A DNA stretch of 64,000 nucleotides from Takifugu bimaculatus (taxonomy: Eukaryota > Chordata > Actinopteri > Tetraodontiformes > Tetraodontidae), in assembly GCA_004026145.2 (NCBI GenBank), contig CP034991.1, positions 5,189,794-5,253,793 on the forward strand, in the 5' to 3' direction. Below the pieces are notes generated by a model. That model worked only from the letters and a program-made list of their open reading frames with translations. It made no database searches and had not been told where the DNA came from. The translations under genes were made by a program, and so were the position numbers. This document shows, in pieces, positions 22,589 to 34,501 of this stretch (positions are counted from its first letter, which is position 1; each line of letters starts with the position of its first letter).

Positions 22589-22821
22589 AGAAATTTCTAA
22601 AAAGCCAAATTAAGTTCTTGCAACAACAATGCAGTCCCTCATATTTTTACATTTCCCTTTTGTTTTTAGTTGATTGACAAGACAATCCAATTCACTTTTT
22701 TAAACACGTTTCCAAAAACATAAAAGTTTACCAAAGTGCTCCACAGGGATTAACATATAAACCCAAGGATTTAAGATCCGGTGTTGCTCTCGGAGGTTGT
22801 GTGGTGCGATTGCTCTGTGAT

Positions 22822-22838
22822 TTCAGTAGGGGGCGCGG
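22822..22838 (+). promoter_or_regulatory. CTCF-like motif, unit 3
   Basis: Identical core; the flank has TGATTTC in place of TGACTTC. Confidence 0.45.
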
Positions 22839-23330
22839 TTAAGCAGCTCTTTCGGTTCCCCTGGCAACCGCAGCATTTTGGAGGAGCTGACACCGGCTGT
22901 CTTCCTTTATTGCCTCTTCTCCATTGGTTTTGACATTGTTACTGTAGTGCCTGTTTTATCAATACTTTAACCACTGTTGTGCCCAGAGTTGTTTCAATAA
23001 CATGGTGTCTGCCAAACAAATACTCAAGAAATAGAAATGTTTGCATTAGTTTGGCTCATCCTGCTCCTGTGTCGACTCCCCTACCAACACAGGTCACTGT
23101 CAGTAGGGCAACAATGGACTGACACGCAACGTTGCAGCCCGGCTATGCATACATGGCAACATGGAAAGACTGCTCACAATAAGTCAGGCAAACTTGTTGA
23201 TCCAGTAAAAGTTGATTGACTGCTAGATGACCGTGTTGGTAACTGCTCCACCTAAGCACAGCTGCAGTCTTGGAAGGTTTTTGATGGTAATTTGATACGA
23301 TGTATGCTAAAGGACGAGGGCGTTTGTATA

Positions 23331-24330
23331 CAGTCATGGCCAAAAGTTTTGAGAATGATTCCTTCAGGGTTTTTAGGTGTTTGCCAGATGTTTCTATGGT
23401 ATAATGACATACAATTAGAAGCATCAAAAGCTTTTATTGAGAATTACATGCAATAGGTCAATATTTGCAGTGTTGACCCTTCTTTTTCAAGACCTCTGCA
23501 ATTCTCCCTGGCATGCTGTCGATCAACTTCTGAACCAAATCCTGACTGATGGCCGTCCATTCTTGCATAATCAATGCTTGGAGTTTGTCAGAATTTGTGG
23601 GTTTTTGATTGTCCACCCGCCTCTTGAGGATTGACCACAAGTTCTCAATGGGATTAAGATCTGGAGAGTTTCCTGGCCAAGGGCCCAAAATCTTAATGTT
23701 TTGTTCCCTAAGCCATTTTGTTATGACCTTTGCTTTATGGCAAGGTGCTCTGTACTGGTGGTGGCCCGATCCCGTCGCTGAAACAACTTCAGGAGACGGT
23801 CCTGCCGCTTGCTGGACTTTCTTGGGCGCCCTGGAGCCTGTTTGGCATCAATTGAACCTCTCTCCTTGAAGTTCTTGATAATCCTATAGACGGTTGACTG
23901 AGGTGCAATCTTACTCGCTGCAATAAACTTCCCCGTTAGGCCCTTTTTGTGCAATGCAATGATGGCTGCACGTGTTTCCTTGCTGGTAACCATGACTAAC
24001 AGATGAGGAACAAGTGTCAAGTCACTCACTCCTGAGAGATTGAGCTCCAGCCTTGTCCTCATGACCACCCACACCTGTGTTAATGTGTGTGACACCTGTG
24101 TTTCATTGAAATTATGTTAGCTGGTCCTTTTGTGGCAGGGCTGAAATGCAGTGGAAATGTGGTTTTAGTGATAAAGTTCATTTTCAAGGCAAATAGGGAC
24201 TATGCAAATAATTGCAGTTGAGTGGATCACTCCTCATAACATTCTGGAGTATATACAAATTTCCATTATAAAAATTGAAACTGCAGACTTTGTATAAATT
24301 AATAGTTGTCAAAACTTTTGGCCATGACTG
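23331..24330 (-). mobile_element. Internally deleted Tc1-type transposon (unit 3)
   Basis: 1000 bp with terminal inverted repeats (CAGTCATGGCCAAAAGTTTT at the left, its complement at the right), flanked by TA on both sides. Units 1 and 2 have the empty site with one TA. On the minus strand it keeps the transposase N-terminal helix-turn-helix part (VTSKETRAAIIALHKKGLTG) and the C-terminal part with SPDLNPIENLW, which carries the last acidic residue of the DDE triad. The middle, with the first two catalytic aspartates, is missing. It cannot make active transposase but could be moved by one supplied in trans. Confidence 0.93.
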
Positions 24331-24554
24331 TACATTTGGGGCTTTTCACTCTCTTAGGACCCAAAATGTAAATCCAGGGTTCCATTTGCTGCCTTCGGCT
24401 TCTTAACAGAAAGATCACAACATGTGAAAGTCAGTGGTGTACTGTTCTTTTATCACTGAACCCCCTCTAAACTCGTGTCTTATCACCACCATGGTTTTAC
24501 TTATTTCAAATGATAAATTGTCTCTAGTTCTTGTATTTCATGTATTTCATGCAG

Positions 24555-24802
24555 CCAATGAGTCAAAAATAAAAGAAGATCCACAGAACAAAAACCTTGT
24601 TGTGAATCAAAACCCAAAAATCAGTCAACTGGCTGCACCGCCTCCGGTCCCCAAGGTACCTGAACGCTCACCGGCCACTGTACCTCTCCAGGCTTCGGAC
24701 TTCCAGCATCTTCCGATTAAGACACGAGGCACCGGAGGCCGAGCAGACAACTTATCTTTGCAAAATGTGTCATTCAACAGTCAGGTGCCAGATGATAACT
24801 GA
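24555..24802 (+). CDS. Terminal exon of an unrecognised plus-strand gene, unit 3
   Basis: Open over its full length. It differs from units 1 and 2 by Leu to Pro (ERSPATV) and Gln to Pro (QHLPIK). The acceptor tract has the doubled TATTTCATG. Confidence 0.45.
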
Positions 24803-25226
24803 ATAAGAACATTCAATGAAAGAACACAGCAGGACGTACTAACACGGATCATAGCTGTGATGATTAAAGTTGCCGATTTTGGATGAATATATGAGGAGCA
24901 GCAGCAACAACAACAAACGGAATTTTAAAGCTGAAATTTTTGTCCGTTCTGACCCTAAAATGCACGAATAATTACTAAAAAAATAAAAAATCAATCCATT
25001 TGTTTCTTCTATTTAACTCTTAATGACCTAGTTGCAAAGAAACACAACAAAACAGATTTTCTATTGAGTACACAAAAAAATAATTGTGTGTTATTATTTA
25101 ATTGTGTGTTAATCATGAGCAGTCAGGGTCAAACACATGCCACCACTTATACATCACCACATAACATATCCCACTTATATTTCAAACTACCAAAAATAAT
25201 ATACACACCCTGCACAGCTGGGAACA

Positions 25227-25604
25227 ACCTGGGAATCTACCCAGCTAAACCTGAGAATCTACCCAGCTAAACCTGAGAATCTACCCACCTAAACCTGAGA
25301 ATCTACACACCTTAACCTGAGCATCTACCCACCTAAACCTGAGAATCTACCCACCTAAACCTGAGAATCTACCCACCTAAACCTGAGCATCTACCCACCT
25401 AAACCTGAGAATCTACCCACCTAAACCTGAGCATCTACCCACCTAAACCTGAGAATCTACCCACCTAAACCTGAGCATCTACCCACCTAAACCTGAGAAT
25501 CTACCCACCTAAACCTGAGAATCTACCCAGCTAAACCTGAGCATCTACCCACCTAAACCTGAGCATCTACCCACCTAAACCTGAGCATCTACCCACCTAA
25601 ACCT
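25227..25604. repeat. 22-bp minisatellite, unit 3
   Basis: About 17 monomers of two kinds, GAGAATCT and GAGCATCT. They partly alternate, giving a 44-bp higher-order pattern not seen in units 1, 2 or 4. Confidence 0.95.
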
Positions 25605-25746
25605 GTACTTCACTTGGTCACTGATTACGGTGGGACTGGACTGTTCACGAACAGTCGGGTTTTTTTAATTTAGTAAAAACAAATTATTCTTCTTAAGTGC
25701 AGCTACACACGTGTGTGTGTGTGTGTGTGTGTGTACGTGCGCGTGT

Positions 25747-26829
25747 TTACGTCGCCACTAAAAACCACTTGTACAGGTCAGGGACGTATCTGAAGACCCT
25801 GCTCACGCTCAGGTGGTGGCAGGCCTGGCAGATGGGGTGCAGGAACCGGTACTTTTCGTCAGCAAACGGGGTCCCGATGGTGTAAAACTTCCGCCAGTCG
25901 AAGTATCTCAGGTAGGCCTCCTCGTCCTGGTCGAGGCTCTGGAGGTGCGCGGCCAGGGCTGCGGAATCGGCAAAATCGTTCACGTGAATGAAGGAAGAAC
26001 CCGGGACAAAACTCTCGTAGTTTCTCCTCGGGGGGCCCAGGGCCACCGGGACGGTCCCGAGGGCCAGAGGCGTGGTGAACTTCTCGGTGATGTAATCTCT
26101 GTGAATGGAGCTCTCGAAGGACAGGTAGAACTTGCAGCTTTTGATGGTGGACAGGTAGTCCTCGCCCTCCATCTTGTCGATGAGGTCCACCGCGATGTGC
26201 TTGAGGAGGTCCACGTAGGCGTTGTAGGTCTGATTGAAGGTGTTGGTCATCTCTTTGCTGTCCACGATCCAGCAGACCAAACGCCGCTTCGGCGGAGGCG
26301 TGAAGCCTTTTTCCGGGGTTTTCCTGGCGAAGACCTTCCACCGTACCTGGATGTCGGCGTCCTTCCTGTAAGTCATGGTCAGATTGAAAAGCGCTTTTAT
26401 GCCCGGGATCTGCTGGGAGACCAAGGGGGGGTCTGGGTTGAACCAGATCCACCTCTGAGTTCTGGTGCGGGAGGTGGGCAGGTTGGACAGGTCCTGGCTG
26501 ATTGCTTTGTGATATATCAAAACCCCGTCCACTTCGGAGGCCAACGATTTATCATCCGACAGCTGGCAGTCGCCAATCCCCAGGAGCGTCTTGCAATCCT
26601 GCAGATCGAACTTTTTGTTCTCGGGCCAGAACCAGACGAGCAACACGGGTTTTTTCCGGCGGGTCTTTGCCGACGCGTTCCCCGACTTCTCAGTCTCTGA
26701 CCACTCGACCGGGGAAGGATGACATTTGGGTAAGGGGGACGACTTGAAGTACATTAATAACAGAACCGTGGACAGGATGAGGATCACCAGCGTCAGATTT
26801 CGCAACACGCCCGTGCTGAGGACGGTCAT
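25747..26829 (-). CDS. fut9-like: Alpha-1,3-fucosyltransferase, FUT9-like, copy 3
   Basis: 360 residues from the preferred Met; the frame extends to 26877. Relative to copies 1 and 2 it has Leu23, Ser95, Lys145, Phe167 (KVFARKT), Pro179, Asn199 and Val206. Asn199 creates an extra N-glycosylation sequon (NQT). The GT10 block, the WIWFN segment and the C-terminal CxxC are unchanged, as are the acceptor and 5' exon. The 3' flank is shortened: the AATAAA used as a candidate poly(A) signal in unit 1 (1383-1388) is deleted here, so any transcript must end elsewhere. Confidence 0.9.
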   Translation of the reverse strand: MTVLSTGVLRNLTLVILILSTVLLLMYFKSSPLPKCHPSPVEWSETEKSGNASAKTRRKKPVLLVWFWPENKKFDLQDCKTLLGIGDCQLSDDKSLASEVDGVLIYHKAISQDLSNLPTSRTRTQRWIWFNPDPPLVSQQIPGIKALFNLTMTYRKDADIQVRWKVFARKTPEKGFTPPPKRRLVCWIVDSKEMTNTFNQTYNAYVDLLKHIAVDLIDKMEGEDYLSTIKSCKFYLSFESSIHRDYITEKFTTPLALGTVPVALGPPRRNYESFVPGSSFIHVNDFADSAALAAHLQSLDQDEEAYLRYFDWRKFYTIGTPFADEKYRFLHPICQACHHLSVSRVFRYVPDLYKWFLVAT

Positions 26830-26957
26830 GATGGACCCTAGAAACAGGAATAGTCGCTTTAGCCACCGGAAACACATCCATGCTGCGGGCTCGAGCCGCC
26901 TCCCAAAGCCATTTTAATAAGCTAAGCGTTAAACTTCGACAGGATAAAGAACTTTAC

Positions 26958-27075
26958 CTCCGTTTTGGGGCCGCCAGCCTCTCCCTCACCTGTCCTTCGA
27001 TGCGCGCTGCCGTAACTCCTGAGCGAAGCCCCGCCCCTTTGTGGCTCGAGCAGCCCAGCCACATGACGTCACTCG
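26958..27075 (-). promoter_or_regulatory. Promoter-like region and 5' exon of copy 3
   Basis: CRE at 27064-27071; GC box and GTAAAG donor retained. Confidence 0.5.
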
Positions 27076-27837
27076 AAGAAAAGTCGCTGTTCGCACAGAC
27101 TGTTACAATAGTGCACGTTAGATACTTTATTCTCAGACTAGAAAACAGAATTGCGTTGTGAGGAGTCAGTGCAGTCAGTACACAACAGTATCCTGTCATT
27201 GCATTTCAGACAGGTGCAACATGACCTGCGTGACATACTGTCAAACAGGTTTTCCGGGTTTGTGTTTGGTGAAGCAAGTTAATCAACACCAAACAGCCAT
27301 CTTACCTTTTTCTGAATATGCCCTGAGGCGGCACCATTTACACTTACTAAATAATGGGTGCCGCAGGGCTGTGAGGTTTATAAACGTGGCGTCTGTCAGA
27401 CGACATATGCGAGTGAGTGCGGCAGCTGCAATTATGGCATTACATGAAGACGATATGTGACCATACGAGCACGTTTGAATTATAATTCAAATAACAGGAA
27501 CGATTATACAAAGACTGACTGGGACATCAAGAGAGTTGTCTGTAACGGATTGTGGCGATTACTTGGGGTGTTTGTTTCACACAGGTCATAAAGGGGTGTG
27601 TCGTACCTGCTGACGTGTTTGGGCTCCAGCTTCAGCCTTCGTCAGGGTCCAGCCGTGTCCCTCCTCCCACCCCTCACTCCGTCCTTGGAATGAACATCCC
27701 CTCGACCCGGTTGATGGTCCCGCTTCCTCCGCTCGGTAGACTCCTCGCTCCATCTTCTAGATTTGTTAGTTACAGTTGTGATGACTTTCCCTTCGTCCCC
27801 GTCTGTGATGTGGTCGCTCCTTCCACATGGATCTGTT

Positions 27838-28087
27838 ATAGCTGCAAACAATAGCTGCAATAATGCAATGATAGCTGCAATAATGCAATGATAGCTGCAA
27901 TAATGCAATTATAGCTGCAATAATGCAATGATAGCTGCAATAATGCAATGATAGCTGCAATAATGCAATGATAGCTGCAATAATGCAATTATAGCTGCAA
28001 TAATGCAATGATAGCTGTAATAATGCAATGATAGCTGTAATAATGCAATGATAGCTGCAATAATGCAATGATAGCTGTAATAATGCA
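27838..28087. repeat. 20-bp minisatellite, unit 3
   Basis: About 12 monomers. Confidence 0.92.
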
Positions 28088-28555
28088 GGTTTCACCTGCA
28101 CGATACAGACCAACACTCTTGAGGCATCAGGTAGAGGATCACTAGAAATAGAAAAGTCTGGACAAACCCAGGAACCCCTCTCACCACCACAGACAGCACG
28201 GACAACACACAATTCACCCACGAACAAGAACCAACCGCATCAAAGCATTCCTGGACATGAACCTTCACCACAGAGAAGAAAGTAGCATCCAGATCACAAA
28301 CCCACTCAAAGAGGAGTACCCCCTCTGGACCTCAGCACACCGACTTCCAGTGGTCAGAACTCTTTAGAACCGGACCAGCACCATAACCAACAATGAGGAC
28401 AGACAGGAGAAGCAAAACCAAGTACAACACTCTCCCACGATCTGCCAATAGCGCAGTGTAAAGGGTGGCAAGAACAAGCCAAGCAGGAAGAAGAAAGAGG
28501 AAAAGAAACAAAAATAAAAACAGAAACGGAGACTCAATAGCTCTGAGATGTGCCT

Positions 28556-28582
28556 GGGGGGGGGGGGGGGGGGGGGGGGGGG
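28556..28582 (+). repeat. Poly-G in spacer, unit 3 (27 G)
   Basis: The same site has 12 G at 4902-4913 in unit 1 and 9 G at 37196-37204 in unit 4. Confidence 0.95.
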
Positions 28583-29126
28583 TAACTGGACCGATGCAAT
28601 GCAGGTTGAGAAAAATACCAACACAGTAGCAGAACCACACACACAACTCTGAAAACTCCCAAAGGCCCGTTAACACCGGTCCGGTAAGGCAGCCTCATTT
28701 ACAAATGCCCGCGCCACTAAAAGGACCTACAATGGAGAAACTGGAAGACCACAGGCACAAACCTTTTGAAAGCTCCCCTCAGCCATCTTTAGACGCTTGA
28801 AACACTGAGTCCGCAGAGACGGAGAAATATTTGAAATAAAGCAGAAGGTATTTGATCTCCTCACAGGTCCAGCAATGAGTGTTGACACCAAGCAAACCCA
28901 TTGCTTTATAAAATAAGCCAGGGATTAAAAGGCACTAAATCTTGTTTTGACTAATACTGTGATACACCCACACAAAGGTGGGATGTACAAACGCTTCAGG
29001 GCTGCACTTCATGGCCTCAAAGCATGTGGAGAAGCAAGACGATCCACATATGTGGCTGAGGTCAAGAAGACTCTTTAAGGGCTGTTGGCAGCTCCAAGCT
29101 GAGATGATCAAAGGATGTGTTGTTTC

Positions 29127-29196
<70 letters not shown>
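29127..29196. repeat. (TCAA)n, unit 3
   Basis: About 17 copies. Confidence 0.97.
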
Positions 29197-29494
29197 CTTG
29201 TTACTTATTTAGCTTAATCATCTCAGAGGCTTTACTTTCTTACTTTTACTTGAGTAGAAAAGTTGAATCAGTACATCAGTATTTTTTTTGGCATCCACAC
29301 ATTTACTGAAGGACAGAATGTGACGCCAGTGCTGCTGTGTTGCATCAAATGAGCGCGTTCCACTCAGGTGTCTCCATCACAGGGCAACATCTGGGCACAT
29401 CTGCCAGCGTGCACAGCTGCTGGTGCCACATAAAATAAAGGAGAGAAAATGAGAGAGAAAAGGGAAAAGCTGATGCCGTACATGGTCTCACAAC

Positions 29495-29513
29495 CACACA
29501 CACACACACACAC
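29495..29513. repeat. Truncated (CA)n at deletion junction, unit 3
   Basis: Only about nine CA copies remain. The next base corresponds to unit 1 position 7824, so the deletion breakpoint lies inside the microsatellite. Confidence 0.9.
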
Positions 29514-30071
29514 TTCAATAAATTTTAATAAAGTTTGCCTATTAAAATGAGCCAGCGCTGCAGCAAGAAAGCACCTGCCAACCTGCGCACGCCCCCTTGA
29601 GGTGAGCCAGAGTACTGCCTGCCTCACCTGCTGACTTTTCTCTGCACTTTATTGTGCGATCAGCAGGAAAAGTTCTCTCACACATGCATAAAAGACATTA
29701 CATAGACTGCAGAAAGTCATGGTGTATAACGACTATTTCTGTAAAGTTCATATTAGCGATATGCTGAGGAACAAAAACTGGCACACCTCATGCAACCCAG
29801 TTTGTATTGGATCATGCAGTCAGACGTGAGGCACAATTCGCCCCTGCCTCACCCGCGGTTCCTGCCCTGGATTTGATCGGAAAAACTCAAATTCAGCAAT
29901 TTTTACTCAATAAAATGGCAGAAATGTGTAGTCATACTCCAAATGCATTTTTAACACATATCAGTGGAAAATATGAATATTTATTTGTGTACACTTGTTC
30001 TTTCTTTGGTCAGCATGACCGCACGTCAGTGGTTATAAGGAACGTTAAAAGTTAAAAAAGCGGGCTGGAAC

Positions 30072-30787
30072 CTAATAAAGGGCCTTGTGATCCCCAGCAA
30101 AGTCCGTATAAACCAGGAAGGATGGACAATGATGAACATTTTAAGGTTTTTCTTCAGCCTGCGGGAAAAGAGGAGAATCAAAGAAGAATTAAAACAAACA
30201 AAACACACAATCGTCCCAGAAAAACATAAATGTTGTTTACGTTCAGAGCCTGACTGCTGCCTCTTAGTAGCAAACAGGAATGCAGAAGAACAGGCCTTGA
30301 TGGCAGCATGTGTGAATCTTACCTTCGATCAATCATCTGATAGCACTTTTTCATCCATGAAAATCCTGGTAGTCTCCTGCGTGGTGTGGCGCCATTCAGG
30401 TACACAATCATATAATCTTCTGCCACCATTAACTCCAAGGTGTTTATGACGTACCTGCATAAACCAGGGTAACTCACACTCTCTCTGCTCACAATTTGAA
30501 AACAGCCGTTTGTGTCACTGTAGCATAATTCCATGCCCCCGTTGAGCTCAAATCTGTCTACTATTGAGCTTCACTCTTGGACACTTTTGGTGTCTGACAC
30601 CAAAGAAACAAAAAGAAAAACACAACTGGCAAAAACAGACCAAATGAACGTTGTTGGAGGATACTGCTCCATGTGGCGTCTACTTACAGAAAAAGGTTTT
30701 CCATGACATAACTGTAATTGTCACAGTTGCTGTCTGGCAGGAAGCATGCTGAAAACACAATGATGGCGTTTCGCTCGGCGTAAAAGC
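30072..30787 (-). pseudogene. BNIP2/caytaxin-like BCH-domain gene fragment, unit 3
   Basis: Exons A 30688-30787, B 30323-30454 and C 30072-30158 are all open with good splice sites. Exon A has the Tyr codon (GFYAERNAIIVFSACF), not the stop. This is the cleanest copy of A-B-C, but exon D and the presumed 3' UTR are removed by the 2-kb deletion. Translation of a three-exon remnant could begin at the Met of YSYVMENLF. The lost last exon would truncate the BCH domain after ITRPFI. Confidence 0.8.
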
Positions 30788-30864
30788 CTGTAAACGAGAG
30801 AGAAAACACTGAAAACGCACCACATAAACCCAGACGGACCCTTGACTGTGAGCACCGCACGCAT

Positions 30865-30878
30865 CCAGTAGAGGGCAG
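30865..30878 (+). promoter_or_regulatory. Second CTCF-like motif, unit 3
   Basis: CCAGTAGAGGGCAG, identical to unit 2. Confidence 0.45.
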
Positions 30879-30977
30879 ACTTGTGCGCTTTCAAACTAAC
30901 GCATACGACACAATCTGGCAACACTGGATTTACCAGTGCTCAAAACTTGTACAATTTAAAGAGGCCCAGGCCTGTCT

Positions 30978-30990
30978 GGGGGGGGGGGGG
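30978..30990 (+). repeat. Poly-G tract, unit 3 (13 G)
   Basis: Next to the second CRE block. Confidence 0.95.
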
Positions 30991-31001
30991 ACACCATTTT
31001 A

Positions 31002-31233
31002 GCCCCTTTGTGGCTAGAGCAGCCCAGCCACATGACGTCACTCGAAGAAAAGTTGCTGCTCGCTCAGACTGTTACAATAGTGCACGTTAGATACTTTATT
31101 CTCAGACTAGAAAACAGAATTGCGTTGTGAGGAGTCAGTAGTGCGCGCGTGTGTCTGTGTGTTTTTAAAAAAGGACATAATGAGCAACACAACAGTATCC
31201 TGTAATTACAGGTGCAGACAGGTGCGACATGAC
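31002..31233 (-). promoter_or_regulatory. Second CRE-containing block, unit 3
   Basis: CRE at 31033-31040; the GC alternation is reduced (GTGCGCGCGTGTG). Confidence 0.4.
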
Positions 31234-31464
31234 AGAAATTTCTAAAAAGCCAAATTAAGTTCTTGCAACAACAATGCAGTCCCTCATATTTTTACATTTC
31301 TCTTTTGTTTTAAGTTGATTGACAAGACAATCCAATTCACTTTTTTAAACACGTTTCCAAAAACAAAAGTTTACCAAAGTGCTCCACAGGGATTAACATA
31401 TAAACCCAAGGATTTAAGATCCGGTGTTGCTCTCGGAGGTTGTGTGGTGCGATTGCTCTGTGAT

Positions 31465-31481
31465 TTCAGTAGGGGGCGCGG
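31465..31481 (+). promoter_or_regulatory. CTCF-like motif, unit 4
   Basis: Identical to unit 3. Confidence 0.45.
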
Positions 31482-32189
31482 TTAAGCAGCTCTTTCGGTT
31501 CCCCTGGCAACCGCAGCATTTTGGAGGAACTGACACCGGCTGTCTTCCTTTATTGCCTCTTCTCCATTGGTTTTGACATTGTTACTGTAGTGCCTGTTTT
31601 ATCAATACTTTAACCACTGTTGTGCCCAGAGTTGTTTCAATAACATGGTGTCTGCCAAACAAATACTCAAGAAATAGGAATGTTTGCATTAGTTTGGCTC
31701 ATCCTGCTCCTGTGTCGACTCCCCTACCAACACAGGTCACTGTCAGTAGGGCAACAATGGACTGACACGCAATGTTGCAGCCCGGCTATGCATACATGGC
31801 AACATGGAAAGACTGCTCACAATAAGTCAGGCAAACTTGTTGATCCAGTAAAAGTTGATTGACTGCTAGATGAACTTTGTTGGTAACTGCTCCACCTAAG
31901 CACAGCTGCAGTCTTGGAAGGTTTTTGATGGTAATTTGATACGATGTATGCTAAAGGACGAGGGCGTTTGTATATACATTTGGGGCTTTTCACTCTCTTA
32001 GGACCCAAAATGTAAATCCAGGGTTCCATTTGCTGCCTTCGGCTTCTTAACAGAAAGATCACAACATGTGAAAGTCAGTGGCGTACTGTTCTTTTATCAC
32101 TGAACCCCCTCTAAGCTCGTGTCTTATCACCACCATGGTTTTACTTATTTCAAATGATAAATTGTCTCTAGTTCTTGTATTTCATGCAG

Positions 32190-32437
32190 CCAATGAGTCA
32201 AAAATAAAAGAAGATCCACAGAACAAAAACCTTGTTGTGAATCAAAACCCAAAAATCAGTCAACTGGCTGCACCGCCTCCGGTCCCCAAGGTACCTGAAC
32301 GCTCACCGGCCACTGTACCTCTCCAGGCTTCGTACTTCCAGCATCTTCAGATTAAGACACGAGGCACCGGAGGCCGAGCAGACAACTTATCTTTGCAAAA
32401 TGTGTCATTCAACAGTCAGGTGCCAGATGATAACTGA
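32190..32437 (+). CDS. Terminal exon of an unrecognised plus-strand gene, unit 4
   Basis: Open. It has the Pro variant in ERSPATV, keeps Gln in QHLQIK, and has a private Asp to Tyr change (QASYFQH). The acceptor tract has lost one TATTTCATG copy, a 9-bp deletion shared only with unit 5. Confidence 0.45.
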
Positions 32438-33163
32438 ATAAGAACATTCAATGAAAGAACACAGCAGGACGTACTTACACGGATCATCGCTGTGATGATT
32501 AAAGTTGCCGATTTTGGATGAATATATGAGGAGCAGCAGCAACAACAACAAACGGAATTTTAAAGCTGAAATTTTTGTCCGTTCTGACCCTAAAATGCTC
32601 GAATAATTATTAAGAAAAATAATTTAAAAAAAAAAATCAATCCATTTGTTTCTTCTATTTAACTCTTTAAATGACCTAGTTGCAAAGAAACACCTCAGTA
32701 CAGAAAAAAATAATTGTGTGTTATTATTTAATTGTGTGTTAATCATGAGCAGTCAGGGTCAAACACATACCACCAATTATACATCACCACATAACATATC
32801 CCACTTATAACTTAAATGACCAAAAATAATATACTTTATTTTCCTGCACAAATGGAATTTAGTTTTCAAAATCAAAGTCAGCGATAATCAGGAATCAGTC
32901 ACATTTACCTTTTTTGAACCCTTCCATTGGCACCCTGCCATCGAGATGAGAGATGTGTAAAATGATTAACTCAACATCGAGTCCAAAAGCCAGTTCAGTC
33001 CAGCAACATAAAACTGATAAAATAAGGAACAGAGCTGTAAAACACTTCATTTAGTACACAACCCTGCACGGCTGGAGTGAAGGGCAAAATATCCAACGCC
33101 CGTATGCAGCAAAATCATTATAGAACATTTGAATCTGTAACGCAAAGTAGCTGTTTAGTGGCA

Positions 33164-34148
33164 CCTAAACCTGAGAATCTACCCACCTTAACCTGAGAAT
33201 CTACCCACCTAAACCTGAGAATCTACCCAGCTAAACCTGAGAATCTACACAGCTAAACCTGAGAATCTACCCACCTAAACCTGAGAATCTACCCACCTTA
33301 ACCTGAGAATCTACACACCTAAACCTGAGAATCTACCCACCTAAACCTGAGAATCTACCCACCTAAACCTGAGAATCTACACACCTAAACCTGAGAATCT
33401 ACCCACCTAAACCTGAGAATCTACCCACCTAACCTGAGAATCTACCCAGCTAAACCTGAGAATCTACCCACCTAAACCTGAGAATCTACCCACCTAAACC
33501 TGAGAATCTACCCACCTAACCTGAGAATCTACACACCTAAACCTGAGAATCTACCCACCTTAACCTGAGAATCTACACACCTAAACCTGAGAATCTACCC
33601 ACCTAAACCTGAGAATCTATACAGCTAAACCTGAGAATCTACCCACCTAAACCTGAGAATCTACCCACCTAACCTGAGAATCTACCCACCTAACCTGAGA
33701 ATCTACCCACCTAACCTGAGAATCTACCCACCTAAACCTGAGAATCTACCCACCTAAACCTGAGAATCTACCCACCTAAACCTGAGAATCTACACACCTA
33801 AACCTGAGAATCTACCCACCTAAACCTGAGAATCTACCCACCTAACCTGAGAATCTACCCACCTAACCTGAGAATCTAACCACCTAACCTGAGAATCTAC
33901 CCACCTAAACCTGAGAATCTACCCACCTAAACCTGAGAATCTACCCACCTAACCTGAGAATCTACCCACCTAACCTGAGAATCTACCCACCTAACCTGAG
34001 AATCTACCCACCTAAACCTGAGAATCTACCCACCTAAACCTGAGAATCTACCCACCTAACCTGAGAATCTACCCACCTAAACCTGAGAATCTACACACCT
34101 AACCTGAGAATCTACCCACCTAACCTGAGAATCTACCCAGCTAAACCT
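33164..34148. repeat. 22-bp minisatellite, expanded (unit 4)
   Basis: About 45 monomers over 985 bp, three to four times longer than in other units. Many monomers lack one A (CCTAACC). Blocks of these in the same order recur within the tract, evidence of repeated segmental expansion. Confidence 0.95.
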
Positions 34149-34501
34149 GTACTTCACTTGGTCACTGATTACGGTGGGACTGGACTGTTCACGAACAGTC
34201 AGGAACATTTGCATCAAACCACAGAGCTAAATAGAAAAACAAAAACCAGCAAAACCTTCTTCATAAGGCCAGGATGAATGCATAAACACAAAAGCAGACA
34301 ATTAACCCCCCCCCCCCCCCAACAGGCTCAGGAAAGAGGAAAACGTTCCTATCAACAGTCCTGGGTCAGAGCCGGGCCTCATTATGAAGTGAGAGTGGGA
34401 AAGAGAATGTGGTGGTTTTTTTTAATTTAGTAAAAACAAATTATTCTTCTTAAGTGCAGCTACACACGTGTGTGTGTGTGTGTGTGTGTACGTGCGCGTG
34501 T

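Larger units (their letters stand above)
9598..22784. repeat. Tandem array unit 2 (13.2 kb)
   Basis: The left part, to about 16 kb, is nearly identical to unit 1; the right part resembles unit 4 and carries the LINE. Non-genic stretches: 9652-10332 has no recognised gene and an empty Tc1 site. 10581-11307 is AT-rich. 13414-15470 is spacer. 15559-16767 is the probable 3' end of the BCH fragment. It contains about 93 bp near 16457-16549 that unit 1 lacks. Confidence 0.95.
22785..31427. repeat. Tandem array unit 3 (8.6 kb)
   Basis: The shortest complete unit. Relative to unit 1 it gains the Tc1 element but loses about 230 bp before the 22-bp minisatellite, a stretch between minisatellite and gene, and about 2 kb from the CA repeat to the middle of the BCH C-D intron (junction about 29513/29514). 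Non-genic stretches: 22839-23330 has only a short ORF; 24803-25226 is AT-rich; 27230-29494 is spacer; 29514-30071 is the remaining intron, with CTGCCTCACC motifs. Confidence 0.95.

Noticed and set aside
23037..23219. 60-residue plus-strand ORF with a hydrophobic start (MFALVWLILLLC), units 3-5
   Set aside because: It looks like a signal peptide, but it is truncated and altered in units 1 and 2, frameshifted in unit 6, and has no recognisable domain or clear splice donor.
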